Positions 1 to 6,040 of a stretch of 10,563 nt of DNA are shown here, piece after piece. The notes beneath the pieces were generated by a model. That model ran no database searches. It worked only from the letters and a program-made list of their open reading frames with translations, and was not told the origin of the DNA. Origin of the DNA: an uncultured Romboutsia sp. (lineage in GTDB: Bacteria; Bacillota; Clostridia; Peptostreptococcales; Peptostreptococcaceae). Both the position numbers and the translations under genes were made by a program. Each line of letters begins with the position of its first letter. Position 1 is the stretch's first letter. Where the stretch lies: positions 1 through 10,563 of the forward strand of contig CALFLM010000023.1 of the NCBI GenBank assembly GCA_937880075.1, written 5' to 3'.

Positions 1-32
1 ATATAATCAACCCTAGTAATTTCAATGACTAA

Positions 33-66
33 ATTTAACTAGCACAACGAGTTAAATAGAGTTTTT
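33..66 (+). terminator. Possible weak intrinsic terminator of an upstream gene
   Basis: An 8-bp perfect inverted repeat, ATTTAACT (33-40) and AGTTAAAT (50-57), with a 9-base loop, is followed by AGAG and a run of five T (62-66). It could end transcription of a gene left of the window. The stem is AT-rich and short, so this may be chance in such AT-rich DNA. The rest of 67-250 shows only AT-rich sequence with no gene. Confidence 0.3.
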
Positions 67-255
67 ATATATTTTAATATAAATAATATATATTATAGCA
101 TCAAATACTTATTGTATTACTATTACATTTTTATTTAATTAATTACATTAATATGTAGTTAAATAATATTAATTTTACAGGGAATATTAAATATACTATA
201 ATAATTAAGGAGATTACCTAAAAAAATACATTTTTCTCCAATAAACTTAAAAATA

Positions 256-280
256 TGATAAAATTTATATATATGGAGGT
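256..280 (+). promoter_or_regulatory. Extended -10 promoter and ribosome binding site of the lipoprotein gene
   Basis: TG-A-TAAAAT (256-264) fits an extended -10 box, and GGAGGT (275-280) is a strong Shine-Dalgarno five bases before the ATG at 286. No convincing -35 box is present, which is normal for extended -10 promoters. The predicted leader would be only about 15 nt, so an alternative start site further upstream is possible. Confidence 0.4.
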
Positions 281-285
281 ATTTT

Positions 286-924
286 ATGAAACATAAGAAG
301 ATTTTAATAATTATGATTATAACAATATTTTTTACTGGATGCTCATCAGCTAAAGAGGATGGATCGTTTAATGAAGGAAAGTTAGCTTTAGAAAAACATG
401 AATACACAAAGGCACAGGAACTTTTATCTCAGGCTTTAACTGCAGATAGTACAAATGAAAATGCAAGAAGCATGTACATTCAAGCTGTAAAAATGCAAGA
501 TGTAGCTGAATATGAAGAAAAGAAAAATTATGATAAGGCTATAGAATGTTTAGAGGCTATAGAAAATTTAAAAGGTGGCTCATCAGAAATAAAAAGTGAA
601 GCAGTTAAGAAGAAAAAAGAACTTATAAAGCTAAATGAAGAATATAAAAAAGCACAAGAAGAAAGAAAAGAAAATGCAAAAGATGTGTCAGGTCAAGTTC
701 AGTATAAATTAGAACAAGATGCATTGAAAGAAAAGAAAAAACAAGAGGTAGTAAAAGAGGAAGAAGAACAAAAAAAGCAAGAGGAAGAAAATAATCAACA
801 AAACAATCAATCAGAAAATACTCAAGGTGACGGTAGCAAAGAAAATACTGGTGAAACAATACAAAATCCAAGTAATCAACAAAATCATCCAAATAAGCCA
901 AATACCTTAGAACAAACTCATTAA
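286..924 (+). CDS. Small TPR-like lipoprotein with charged coil and N/Q-rich tail
   Basis: This is a 212-residue secreted lipoprotein. Residues 1-18 form a short lysine-led signal peptide, and the lipobox FTGC places the lipidated cysteine at residue 19, so the protein should sit on the outer face of the membrane. Residues about 28-110 contain two helix-pair units (around ALEKHEYTKAQELLSQAL and EEKKNYDKAIECLEAIE) that resemble tetratricopeptide repeats. Residues about 105-168 are almost only K, E and Q and should form a long charged helix or coiled coil. From about 168 to the end the chain is N/Q/S/T/P-rich and probably disordered, perhaps reaching into the cell wall. The ATG at 286 has a good GGAGGT site. 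It is a single-gene unit, convergent with the hydrolase downstream. TPR-like lipoproteins usually scaffold protein contacts; no partner can be inferred here and the function is unknown. Confidence 0.85.
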   Translation: MKHKKILIIMIITIFFTGCSSAKEDGSFNEGKLALEKHEYTKAQELLSQALTADSTNENARSMYIQAVKMQDVAEYEEKKNYDKAIECLEAIENLKGGSSEIKSEAVKKKKELIKLNEEYKKAQEERKENAKDVSGQVQYKLEQDALKEKKKQEVVKEEEEQKKQEEENNQQNNQSENTQGDGSKENTGETIQNPSNQQNHPNKPNTLEQTH

Positions 925-955
925 CCTAAACTTTAGACTTAAGTATAAAGTTTAA

Positions 956-1019
956 ATAAATTAATATATAAAAATAGTGAATTCATTGATGAATTCACTA
1001 TTTTTATATATTAATTTAT
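956..1019. terminator. Bidirectional terminator: 64-bp near-perfect palindrome
   Basis: Bases 956-986 pair with 989-1019 as a 31-bp stem without a mismatch, around a central TG. The middle holds AAAAATAGTGAATTCAT and its complement, so both strands end the GC-containing part with a run of T (1000-1005 on +, 971-975 complement on -). It lies between the stop codons of two convergent genes, beginning 31 bases after the lipoprotein stop and ending 4 bases from the hydrolase stop. A shared terminator is the natural reading. Confidence 0.85.
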
Positions 1020-1023
1020 CATA

Positions 1024-1971
1024 TTAATTTTTAATGTATTTTTCAAGGAAGTTATTAACTGTTGACCAGTAAAGTTTTGGATTAACTAAATCTGAGTTGG
1101 CATGTTCTCCACCTTCTATAGTTAACTTTTCTTTTTCTGAGTTAGTTGCGTTATATAATTCATCCATCATATAATATGGAACAAAATCATCTTTGTCTCC
1201 ATGTATATATAATATTGGAGTAATTGATTTTTTTACTTGATTTATAGCAGAAGCATCATTTAAGCAATATCCAGCTTTTATATGTGTAACAACATCTGAA
1301 AAATTCATAATAGGAAATGCTGGTAAATTAAATAATTGCTTAAGTTGATAACTAAATTCATCGTAAACTGATGTATATCCACAATCAGCAACAATAGCCT
1401 TTACATTAGATGGTAGTTTTTCTCCAGATACCATTAAAACAGTAGCAGCACCCATAGAAGTTCCATGAAGAGCTATTTCAGATTTTGGATTATTTTCAAC
1501 TATATAGTTAATCCAATTAATTATATCAAGTCTATCATCCCATCCCATTCCAATATAGTCACCTTCGCTACTTCCGTGACTTCTTAGGTCTGGAACTAAT
1601 ATATTATATCCAAGATTATATAAATGCTTAGCTTTAGAACTAAGAGTTTTGCCTTCACTTGTGTATCCATGTACTAAAACAGCCCATTTATCAGTTTTAT
1701 TTTCATTTTTTACTTCGTATGCATGTAATTTTAAATTGTCAGATGAAGATATATATGTATCTGTATAATTAGAATCTTTTATAAGCCAGTTAACATCAGC
1801 TTCTATCTCTAGAGAATCGTCATCATCATCTTCGCCAAAAATCATATCCTTTGAAGTGAAAGGATTTAGTGCTAGGTTATAAAAATAGTTACCTACTAAT
1901 CCACCTACACCTAAAATTACTATTAATAGTAATGTAGAAATAGTTAATATTATTTTTTTCTTTTTACTCAT
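1024..1971 (-). CDS. Membrane-anchored alpha/beta hydrolase (serine hydrolase, YqkD-like)
   Basis: This is a 315-residue hydrolase of the alpha/beta fold, S9/BAAT-like group. Residues 1-6 are basic and about 7-30 form one membrane helix, so the catalytic domain should be held outside the cell or at its surface. An acidic stretch of aspartates follows at about 47-52. The oxyanion region is VLVHGYTSEGK. The nucleophile elbow HGTSMGAA gives Ser172, HGDKDDFVP gives Asp261 as the likely acid, and GGEHAN gives His290, so the triad is complete. A second conserved loop, DLRSHGSSEGD, is typical of the family. The start at 1971 is preferred: GGAG lies 7 bases upstream, whereas a TTG at 1977 in the same frame would abut the GGAG. 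The resemblance to B. subtilis YqkD is from memory; the substrate is unknown (an ester or peptide is likely). Confidence 0.88.
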   Translation of the reverse strand: MSKKKKIILTISTLLLIVILGVGGLVGNYFYNLALNPFTSKDMIFGEDDDDDSLEIEADVNWLIKDSNYTDTYISSSDNLKLHAYEVKNENKTDKWAVLVHGYTSEGKTLSSKAKHLYNLGYNILVPDLRSHGSSEGDYIGMGWDDRLDIINWINYIVENNPKSEIALHGTSMGAATVLMVSGEKLPSNVKAIVADCGYTSVYDEFSYQLKQLFNLPAFPIMNFSDVVTHIKAGYCLNDASAINQVKKSITPILYIHGDKDDFVPYYMMDELYNATNSEKEKLTIEGGEHANSDLVNPKLYWSTVNNFLEKYIKN

Positions 1972-2011
1972 AGTCAATCTCCTAGTTTGATGTATATTAT
2001 ATTACTATAAT

Positions 2012-2040
2012 ATAATAATATCTAACTAAAAATATTGCAA
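2012..2040 (-). promoter_or_regulatory. Candidate sigma-A promoter of the hydrolase gene
   Basis: On the minus strand, TTGCAA (2040 to 2035) and TATTAT (2017 to 2012) are separated by exactly 17 bases. The predicted transcript would start near 2005 and carry a leader of about 34 nt with the GGAG site. The region is AT-rich and other -10 matches exist, so this is the best of several candidates. Confidence 0.4.
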
Positions 2041-2072
2041 GTCAATTAATTCGATTATCAAAATATTAAATA

Positions 2073-2102
2073 AAAATATCTATCAATATTGATAGATATT
2101 TT
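2073..2102 (-). terminator. 30-bp perfect palindrome, probable permease terminator
   Basis: Bases 2073-2102 are a perfect palindrome centred between 2087 and 2088 (arms AAAATATCTATCAAT and ATTGATAGATATTTT). Read on the minus strand it is followed by TATTT, so it could end the permease transcript. It lies about 140 bases beyond the permease stop codon because repeat R1 occupies the space between. A pure AT core makes it a weak terminator, and an operator for the hydrolase promoter is an alternative. Confidence 0.5.
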
Positions 2103-2221
2103 AAAATGCTTCGCCAACGCAGTGGCTCAAGCAACGGATGTGACCGAAGCGGTAGCGAGTGTCATATCGTTGGTGATATGAAGTGTTTCGCCGACACGTC
2201 GCTCAAGCGTAGCGAATTTTT
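2103..2221 (+). repeat. Repeat element copy R1 (full-length form, GC-rich, structured)
   Basis: This is a roughly 119-bp GC-rich island in strongly AT-rich DNA. Bases 2131-2173 are identical over 43 bp to 6196-6238 (copy R2), and similarity continues with two changes to 2180. The core folds as a hairpin: CAAC (2132-2135), a bulged G, GATGTGAC (2137-2144), then GTCATATC (2161-2168) and GTTG (2169-2172). The core is flanked by two related modules, 2107-2132 and 2184-2208, which share TTCGCC and GCTCAAGC and match at about 21 of 26 columns. The ends, AAAATGCTTCGCC and the complement of AGCGAATTTT, are imperfect inverted repeats. It starts right after the palindrome at 2073-2102 and ends 18 bases from the permease stop. 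The layout suggests a small non-autonomous mobile repeat; no transposase is present. The frame open across it (2106-2300) is not believed to be a gene. Confidence 0.85.
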
Positions 2222-2238
2222 ATTTAGAATATATGAAT

Positions 2239-3333
2239 TTACTTTGATATTCTTATATGGATTTTATTTTGAACATATTTATCTATTGAAAACTTTATAA
2301 TAGCAGCTATAGGGACAGATAAAAATACTCCAATTATTCCAAATAATGATCCTCCTATTAAAACTGCAGATATTATCCAAAGAGGGCTAAGCCCAACTTG
2401 ATCCCCCATAATCTTAGGTCCAATTAAGTTTCCATCTAATTGTTGGAGTATAAGTAAAAATAAAGCTACCCATAATGATTTTATAGGACTATAGACTAAA
2501 GTCATAACAATAGGGAATACTGCACCTATAAATGGTCCAAAATATGGTATTATATTTGTTAAAAATATTATAAATGATAAAAATAATGCATTATTAATTT
2601 TTAGTACAAACTGGAATCCTAAAAAAGCTAAACAACCTATGATTAAAGAGTCAATAAGCTTTCCAATAATATAATGATAGAAAATATTATGAGATACTTT
2701 AAAAAATTCAATTATATTATTAGCTTTGTTTATAGGAAAAAAAGCTAATAATATTTTTTTACATCCAAGTCCTATTTTTTCTTTATCGTATAGCATATAT
2801 ATAGATAAAATAACTCCCATTATTACATCAAATAATAATGATGTTATACTAAAAACATATATAAATAAATCTGAAGATACCTTAGAAAATAAATCTAGTA
2901 GCTTTGTTAATATGCTATTTAAGTTATTTTGAAGATGAGGTATAACATTTTCTAATACCTGAGACTGAGATAGATATTTATTTAAAAATATATTTAACAT
3001 ATTTATATAATTTGGTATTTCATTTATTAATGTATTTAGAGTATCTATTATAGCTGGTATTAATAGCTTAAATCCAACACTTAATACAAGAGATATCAAT
3101 ATATATGAAAAAAATATGTTAATAAGTCTGTGAGATTTAAATTTTCTTTCTAAAAACATTATCATAGGATTTAAAAGTAATGTTAAAAGTATTCCGATTA
3201 AAAATGGACTAAAAAAAGACATTAATCCATTAATGCTATCTAATATTTGTCTTGGGGAATCGATGGCTTTGTATAGGATTATAGAAATAAATGATATAAG
3301 TATGTAATATTTTATATTGTCTTTTGAAATCAT
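2239..3333 (-). CDS. AI-2E family transporter (permease)
   Basis: This 364-residue polytopic membrane protein belongs to the AI-2E (UPF0118, PerM/YtvI-like) family. It shows the usual order: two hydrophobic segments at about 10-28 and 36-58, a charged loop (FLERKFKSHR), a third segment at about 72-95, a long amphipathic region with few helices (about 96-155), and a C-terminal block of membrane helices. The family signature lies near the C-terminus: GNLIGPKIMGDQVGLSPLW, then a glycine-rich helix and FLSVPIAAI. The ATG at 3333 has a near-ideal GGAGGAG site 6 bases upstream. Members export small molecules or ions (AI-2 in one E. coli member, Na+/H+ exchange in some others), so the substrate cannot be named. 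It is monocistronic and divergent from rluB, and repeat R1 lies in its 3' region. Confidence 0.9.
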   Translation of the reverse strand: MISKDNIKYYILISFISIILYKAIDSPRQILDSINGLMSFFSPFLIGILLTLLLNPMIMFLERKFKSHRLINIFFSYILISLVLSVGFKLLIPAIIDTLNTLINEIPNYINMLNIFLNKYLSQSQVLENVIPHLQNNLNSILTKLLDLFSKVSSDLFIYVFSITSLLFDVIMGVILSIYMLYDKEKIGLGCKKILLAFFPINKANNIIEFFKVSHNIFYHYIIGKLIDSLIIGCLAFLGFQFVLKINNALFLSFIIFLTNIIPYFGPFIGAVFPIVMTLVYSPIKSLWVALFLLILQQLDGNLIGPKIMGDQVGLSPLWIISAVLIGGSLFGIIGVFLSVPIAAIIKFSIDKYVQNKIHIRISK

Positions 3334-3686
3334 AATAAACTCCTCCTTAGATAATGTTAAAGATTTCTATTAAATATATTTTATGCAAATATAGGAAATA
3401 TAAGTATTATATATAAAATAATTTACTAAGAAACTTTCATAATAATAATATTAACAATATATACTTTTTTTAGTACATTTAATAGATAAACTATTTTTAG
3501 AAGAGTTAATTTGAGTAAATAGTAAATTAAATATTTTAATTTTTATTTATATAGATTATATTATAATAATGAAACGAAAAAAATCAATTTGTTATAAGTA
3601 GTGTTAAGGAAGCATTTTAAAATGTTTATATAATATACAATAAGTAAATATGATTATATTAAAAACTACAAAAGAAAGGTGAAATT
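3334..3686. other. Divergent intergenic region between permease and rluB
   Basis: These 353 bases hold no gene. They must carry the permease promoter (a minus-strand TATAAT at 3411-3406 is the best -10, with no clear -35) and the rluB promoter. TATAAT at 3629-3634 is a candidate -10 for rluB. The 12-bp palindrome CATTTTAAAATG (3613-3624) lies just upstream of it and could be an operator, though it is pure AT in its middle. No riboswitch or T-box structure was recognised. Confidence 0.4.
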
Positions 3687-4403
3687 ATGAGAATAAATAA
3701 ATATATAGCATCTTGTGGTGTTGCATCAAGACGAAAAGCAGAAGAAATAATACTAGATGGCAGAGTTACTGTAAATGGAAATCTAGTTACAGAACTTGCC
3801 TTTAATATAGATGAGGAAAAAGATATAGTTGAAATTGATGGAGAAAAAATAGGTGTAGAAAAAAATAATGTTTATATTGTTTTAAACAAACCAGAAGGTT
3901 ATATAACAACTGTAAAAGATCAATTTGATAGACCAAGTGTACTTGATTTAGTAAAAGATATAGATGAAAGAGTATACCCTATAGGAAGGCTAGACTATGA
4001 AACTAGTGGATTATTAATACTTACTAATGATGGTGATTTAACTTACAAATTGACTCATCCAAAACATGAAGTTGACAAGACTTATATGGCTATAGTTAAA
4101 GGTGTTCCAAATGAGAAGGAGATAAAAAACTTTGAAGAAGGTTTATATATAGAAGACTATAAAACAGCTCCTGCTAAAATTAAAGTAGTTAAAGTAAATG
4201 AAGAAAAGAATTACTCTATATGCAAAATAAAAATACATGAAGGTAGAAATAGACAAGTAAGAAAAATGTGTAAAGCTATAAACCATCCAGTACTTAGACT
4301 TAAAAGAGCAGCTATGGGTAAAATAGTCTTAAAAGATTTAGAAGTAGGTCAGTACAGACATTTAACTAAAGAAGAAGTTGCTTACCTAAAATGCATAAAA
4401 TAG
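3687..4403 (+). CDS. rluB: 23S rRNA pseudouridine synthase, RluB/RsuA family
   Basis: This 238-residue RNA-modifying enzyme converts a uridine of large-subunit rRNA to pseudouridine (by family, U2605 of 23S rRNA, E. coli numbering). The N-terminal S4 RNA-binding domain (about 1-60) shows RINKYIASCGVASRRKAEE and GRVTVNG. The catalytic domain begins with VLNKPEGYITTV, and the motif GRLDYETSGLLILTNDG carries the catalytic Asp103. The third signature, HEGRNRQVRKMCKAINHPV, is near residues 190-210. Length and motif order are normal. The start ATG follows GAAAGGTG. The next gene, a tRNA methyltransferase, begins 9 bases after its stop, so the two form a translation-related operon. RluB rather than RsuA (16S) is chosen because Firmicute members with this S4-plus-RxxDYxTSG layout are usually called RluB; the exact target is inference. 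Confidence 0.88.
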   Translation: MRINKYIASCGVASRRKAEEIILDGRVTVNGNLVTELAFNIDEEKDIVEIDGEKIGVEKNNVYIVLNKPEGYITTVKDQFDRPSVLDLVKDIDERVYPIGRLDYETSGLLILTNDGDLTYKLTHPKHEVDKTYMAIVKGVPNEKEIKNFEEGLYIEDYKTAPAKIKVVKVNEEKNYSICKIKIHEGRNRQVRKMCKAINHPVLRLKRAAMGKIVLKDLEVGQYRHLTKEEVAYLKCIK

Positions 4404-4412
4404 AGGTGTAGT

Positions 4413-5000
4413 ATGAAAGTAGGAAAGTATTTAACTAAGGTTACAGATATAAATAAATTATATCTAGAAAAAGTTATAAATGAAGGTGATATAGTAGTTG
4501 ATGCTACTATGGGAAATGGATATGATACAAAGTATTTAGCTAAAAAGGTTGGAGAAGATGGATTTGTATACAGCTTTGATATACAAGAAACTGCTCTTAA
4601 ATCTACTAAAAAAATATTAGATAAAGAAAATTTAAGCAATAGAGTTAAGTTAATACTTGATGGTCATGAAAATATGGACAAGTATATTGAAGAAGAAGTA
4701 AGCTGTGTTTTATTTAACTTAGGCTATCTACCAAGAGCTGACCATAATATAATAACAAAGCCTGAAACTACTATTAAGGCTATTGAACATAGCTTAAATT
4801 TATTAAAGCCTCATGGTGTTATAAGTATAGCTATATACACAGGACATGAAGGTGGAATGGAAGAGAAAAATAGCGTCTATGAATTTGTAAAAAATCTTGA
4901 TCAAAATGAATTTAATGTACTAGAATCTGGATTTATAAATCAAATAAATAATCCACCACAGCTTGTTTTAATAGAGAAGAAAAAAGAATATATAAAATAA
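4413..5000 (+). CDS. mnmM: tRNA (mnm5s2U34) methyltransferase, MnmM/YtqB type
   Basis: This 195-residue class I SAM-dependent methyltransferase is of the YtqB group (Pfam rRNA_methylase). Motif I is VVDATMGNGYDTKYLA, with the acidic residue Asp30 opening the SAM pocket. Motif II is GFVYSFDIQ, whose Asp contacts the ribose. The family mark NLGYLPRADHNI follows, then a TIKAIEHSLNLLKPHG helix-strand, a TGHEGG loop and the C-terminal NPPQLVLIEK strand. YtqB of B. subtilis has been assigned as MnmM, which methylates 5-aminomethyl-2-thiouridine at the wobble position of tRNA; that assignment is carried over here by family resemblance. The short gap to rluB contains GAGGTG, which serves as ribosome binding site and abuts the rluB stop, so translation may be coupled. 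Confidence 0.85.
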   Translation: MKVGKYLTKVTDINKLYLEKVINEGDIVVDATMGNGYDTKYLAKKVGEDGFVYSFDIQETALKSTKKILDKENLSNRVKLILDGHENMDKYIEEEVSCVLFNLGYLPRADHNIITKPETTIKAIEHSLNLLKPHGVISIAIYTGHEGGMEEKNSVYEFVKNLDQNEFNVLESGFINQINNPPQLVLIEKKKEYIK

Positions 5001-5134
5001 AATATTATTTTACATACTTTTACAAGCCAATTAAAAATCTTAATGAAATTAAATGTGTTTTAACTAAAGGTAAAGTTGATATAAAGGATTTAGAAATAGT
5101 AAATGGAAAACTTGGAACTTCTGTAATAAGATAA
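4952..5134 (+). pseudogene. Start-less open frame after mnmM, probable gene remnant
   Basis: A frame open from 4952 to the TAA at 5132-5134 has a protein-like sequence in its second half (for example NLNEIKCVLTKGKVDIKD and LEIVNGKLGTSVIR). It has no ATG, GTG or TTG, and its first part overlaps the end of mnmM in another frame. It ends just before the operon terminator. It may be the 3' end of a deleted gene, of which about 43 codons after 5003 survive. I do not recognise the family. Chance is possible, but a lysine/valine/isoleucine-rich coding texture over about 40 codons is suggestive. Confidence 0.35.
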
Positions 5135-5141
5135 ATTTATT

Positions 5142-5180
5142 AAAAATAGAACTTTCTTATTGAGAAGGTTCTATTTTTTT
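5142..5180 (+). terminator. Intrinsic terminator of the rluB-mnmM operon
   Basis: AAAAATAGAACTTTCT pairs with AGAAGGTTCTATTTTT, with one G-U pair and a 5-base loop (TATTG), and the stem runs into a seven-T tract ending at 5180. It lies about 140 bases after the mnmM stop and before the two-component promoter region. Confidence 0.85.
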
Positions 5181-5221
5181 GTAAGAAAATCGTAAGAATT
5201 TAGTTAATAATTATGTAAGAA
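5181..5221 (+). promoter_or_regulatory. Candidate response-regulator binding site: three GTAAGAA repeats
   Basis: GTAAGAA occurs at 5181-5187, 5192-5198 and 5215-5221, all on the plus strand, with start-to-start spacing of 11 and 23 bases. Direct repeats one helical turn apart are the usual binding pattern of OmpR-family regulators, and the regulator gene starts about 120 bases downstream. Autoregulation of the operon is therefore a reasonable inference. A TATAAA at 5233-5238 lies just downstream and could be a -10 driven from this site. Confidence 0.4.
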
Positions 5222-5300
5222 ATTTACCTTATTATAAATATATAGTAAAAGTTAATAAGCAATATAGACTATAAATTATAAAAAGGATGTGATTTTCGTG

Positions 5301-5334
5301 TATAATACAATGATAGGTTATTTATAAAAGGGAG
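5301..5334 (+). promoter_or_regulatory. -10 box and ribosome binding site of the response regulator gene
   Basis: TATAAT (5301-5306) is a perfect -10 hexamer, but no good -35 lies 16-18 bases upstream (the sequence there is ATAAAA), which fits a promoter that needs an activator. GGGAG (5330-5334) is the Shine-Dalgarno. It is 4 bases from the ATG at 5339 and 7 bases from the ATG at 5342. Confidence 0.4.
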
Positions 5335-5341
5335 AGATATG

Positions 5342-6040
5342 ATGTATAACATATTAGTAGTAGATGATGATAAGGAAATAGTTGAATCAATTGAAATATA
5401 TTTAAAAAATGAAGGGTTCAATATATTTAAAGCTTACAATGGTATAGAAGCTTTAGAAGTTTTAGTAGAAAAAGAAATCCATTTAATATTAATGGATATA
5501 ATGATGCCTAAATTAGATGGAATAAAGGCAACCATAAAAATAAGAGAAGAAAAAAACATACCAATAATATTAGTATCAGCAAAAAGTGAGGATACAGATA
5601 AAATAATAGGGTTAAATATAGGTGCAGATGATTATATAACAAAGCCATTTAATTTATTAGAACTTATAGCGAGAGTTAAGTCAAACTTAAGAAGATATGT
5701 TACTTTAGGAAATTATAATAATGACAGTATTAATAAAGATATATTAAAAAGTGGTGAATTAGAACTTAATATAGGAACAAAGGAAGTGAAAGTTGATGGA
5801 GAAATTGTAAAAATAACTCCAATAGAATTTAAAATATTAAAGCTATTATTAGCTAACAAAGGAAGAGTATTTTCTATAGATGATATATACGAAAAAGTAT
5901 GGAATGAAGAAAGCTTTAATGTTGAAAATACTGTTGCAGTACATATTAGAAGGATAAGGGAAAAGATTGAGATTAATCCGAAAGAGCCGAGGTATTTAAA
6001 GGTGGTGTGGGGAGTTGGATATAAAATTGAAAAATTATAA
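5342..6040 (+). CDS. OmpR/VanR-family response regulator
   Basis: This DNA-binding response regulator has 232 residues from the second of two adjacent ATG codons. The ATG at 5342 is preferred because its spacing to GGGAG is 7 bases; the ATG at 5339 would add one Met. With numbering from 5339, the receiver domain has the acidic pocket D9-D10-D11, phospho-acceptor Asp53 in MDIMMP, Ser80 and Lys102 in TKPF, so all active-site residues are present. The C-terminal winged-helix domain (about 130-233) shows ELELNIGTKEVKVDGE, TPIEFKILKLL, NTVAVHIRRIREKIE and VWGVGYK, the standard OmpR pattern with the recognition helix around VHIRRIREKI. It binds DNA after phosphorylation by its partner kinase, probably the protein at 6304-8370. 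Its last codons overlap a TTG-started frame at 6015, which is typical of a regulator followed directly by a kinase gene. Confidence 0.92.
   Translation: MYNILVVDDDKEIVESIEIYLKNEGFNIFKAYNGIEALEVLVEKEIHLILMDIMMPKLDGIKATIKIREEKNIPIILVSAKSEDTDKIIGLNIGADDYITKPFNLLELIARVKSNLRRYVTLGNYNNDSINKDILKSGELELNIGTKEVKVDGEIVKITPIEFKILKLLLANKGRVFSIDDIYEKVWNEESFNVENTVAVHIRRIREKIEINPKEPRYLKVVWGVGYKIEKL

Noticed and set aside
159..407. An 82-codon minus-strand frame overlapping the lipoprotein start
   Set aside because: It overlaps a well-supported gene and its promoter, and its product is low-complexity AT-driven sequence without a supported start.
623..901. A 92-codon minus-strand frame opposite the lipoprotein gene
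   Set aside because: It is the mirror of the K/E/Q-rich coding sequence, giving an F/L/Y-rich product with no ribosome binding site; the lipoprotein on the plus strand explains the region.
2103..2221. R1/R2 as a CRISPR repeat
   Set aside because: Only two copies 4 kb apart, no spacers of regular length, and no cas genes.
2106..2300. A 64-codon plus-strand frame across R1, whose core peptide (SNGCDRSGSECHIVGDM) also appears in the frame crossing R2
   Set aside because: The shared peptide follows automatically from the identical DNA. There is no ribosome binding site, the frame ends in AT-rich sequence overlapping the permease on the other strand, and GC-rich DNA has few stop codons by chance.
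3611..3623. AGCATTTTAAAAT upstream of rluB is the reverse complement of 2098-2110 at the R1 border
   Set aside because: The 13-bp match is mostly an AT palindrome (ATTTTAAAAT), which is expected by chance here; none of the GC-rich repeat is found near 3611.
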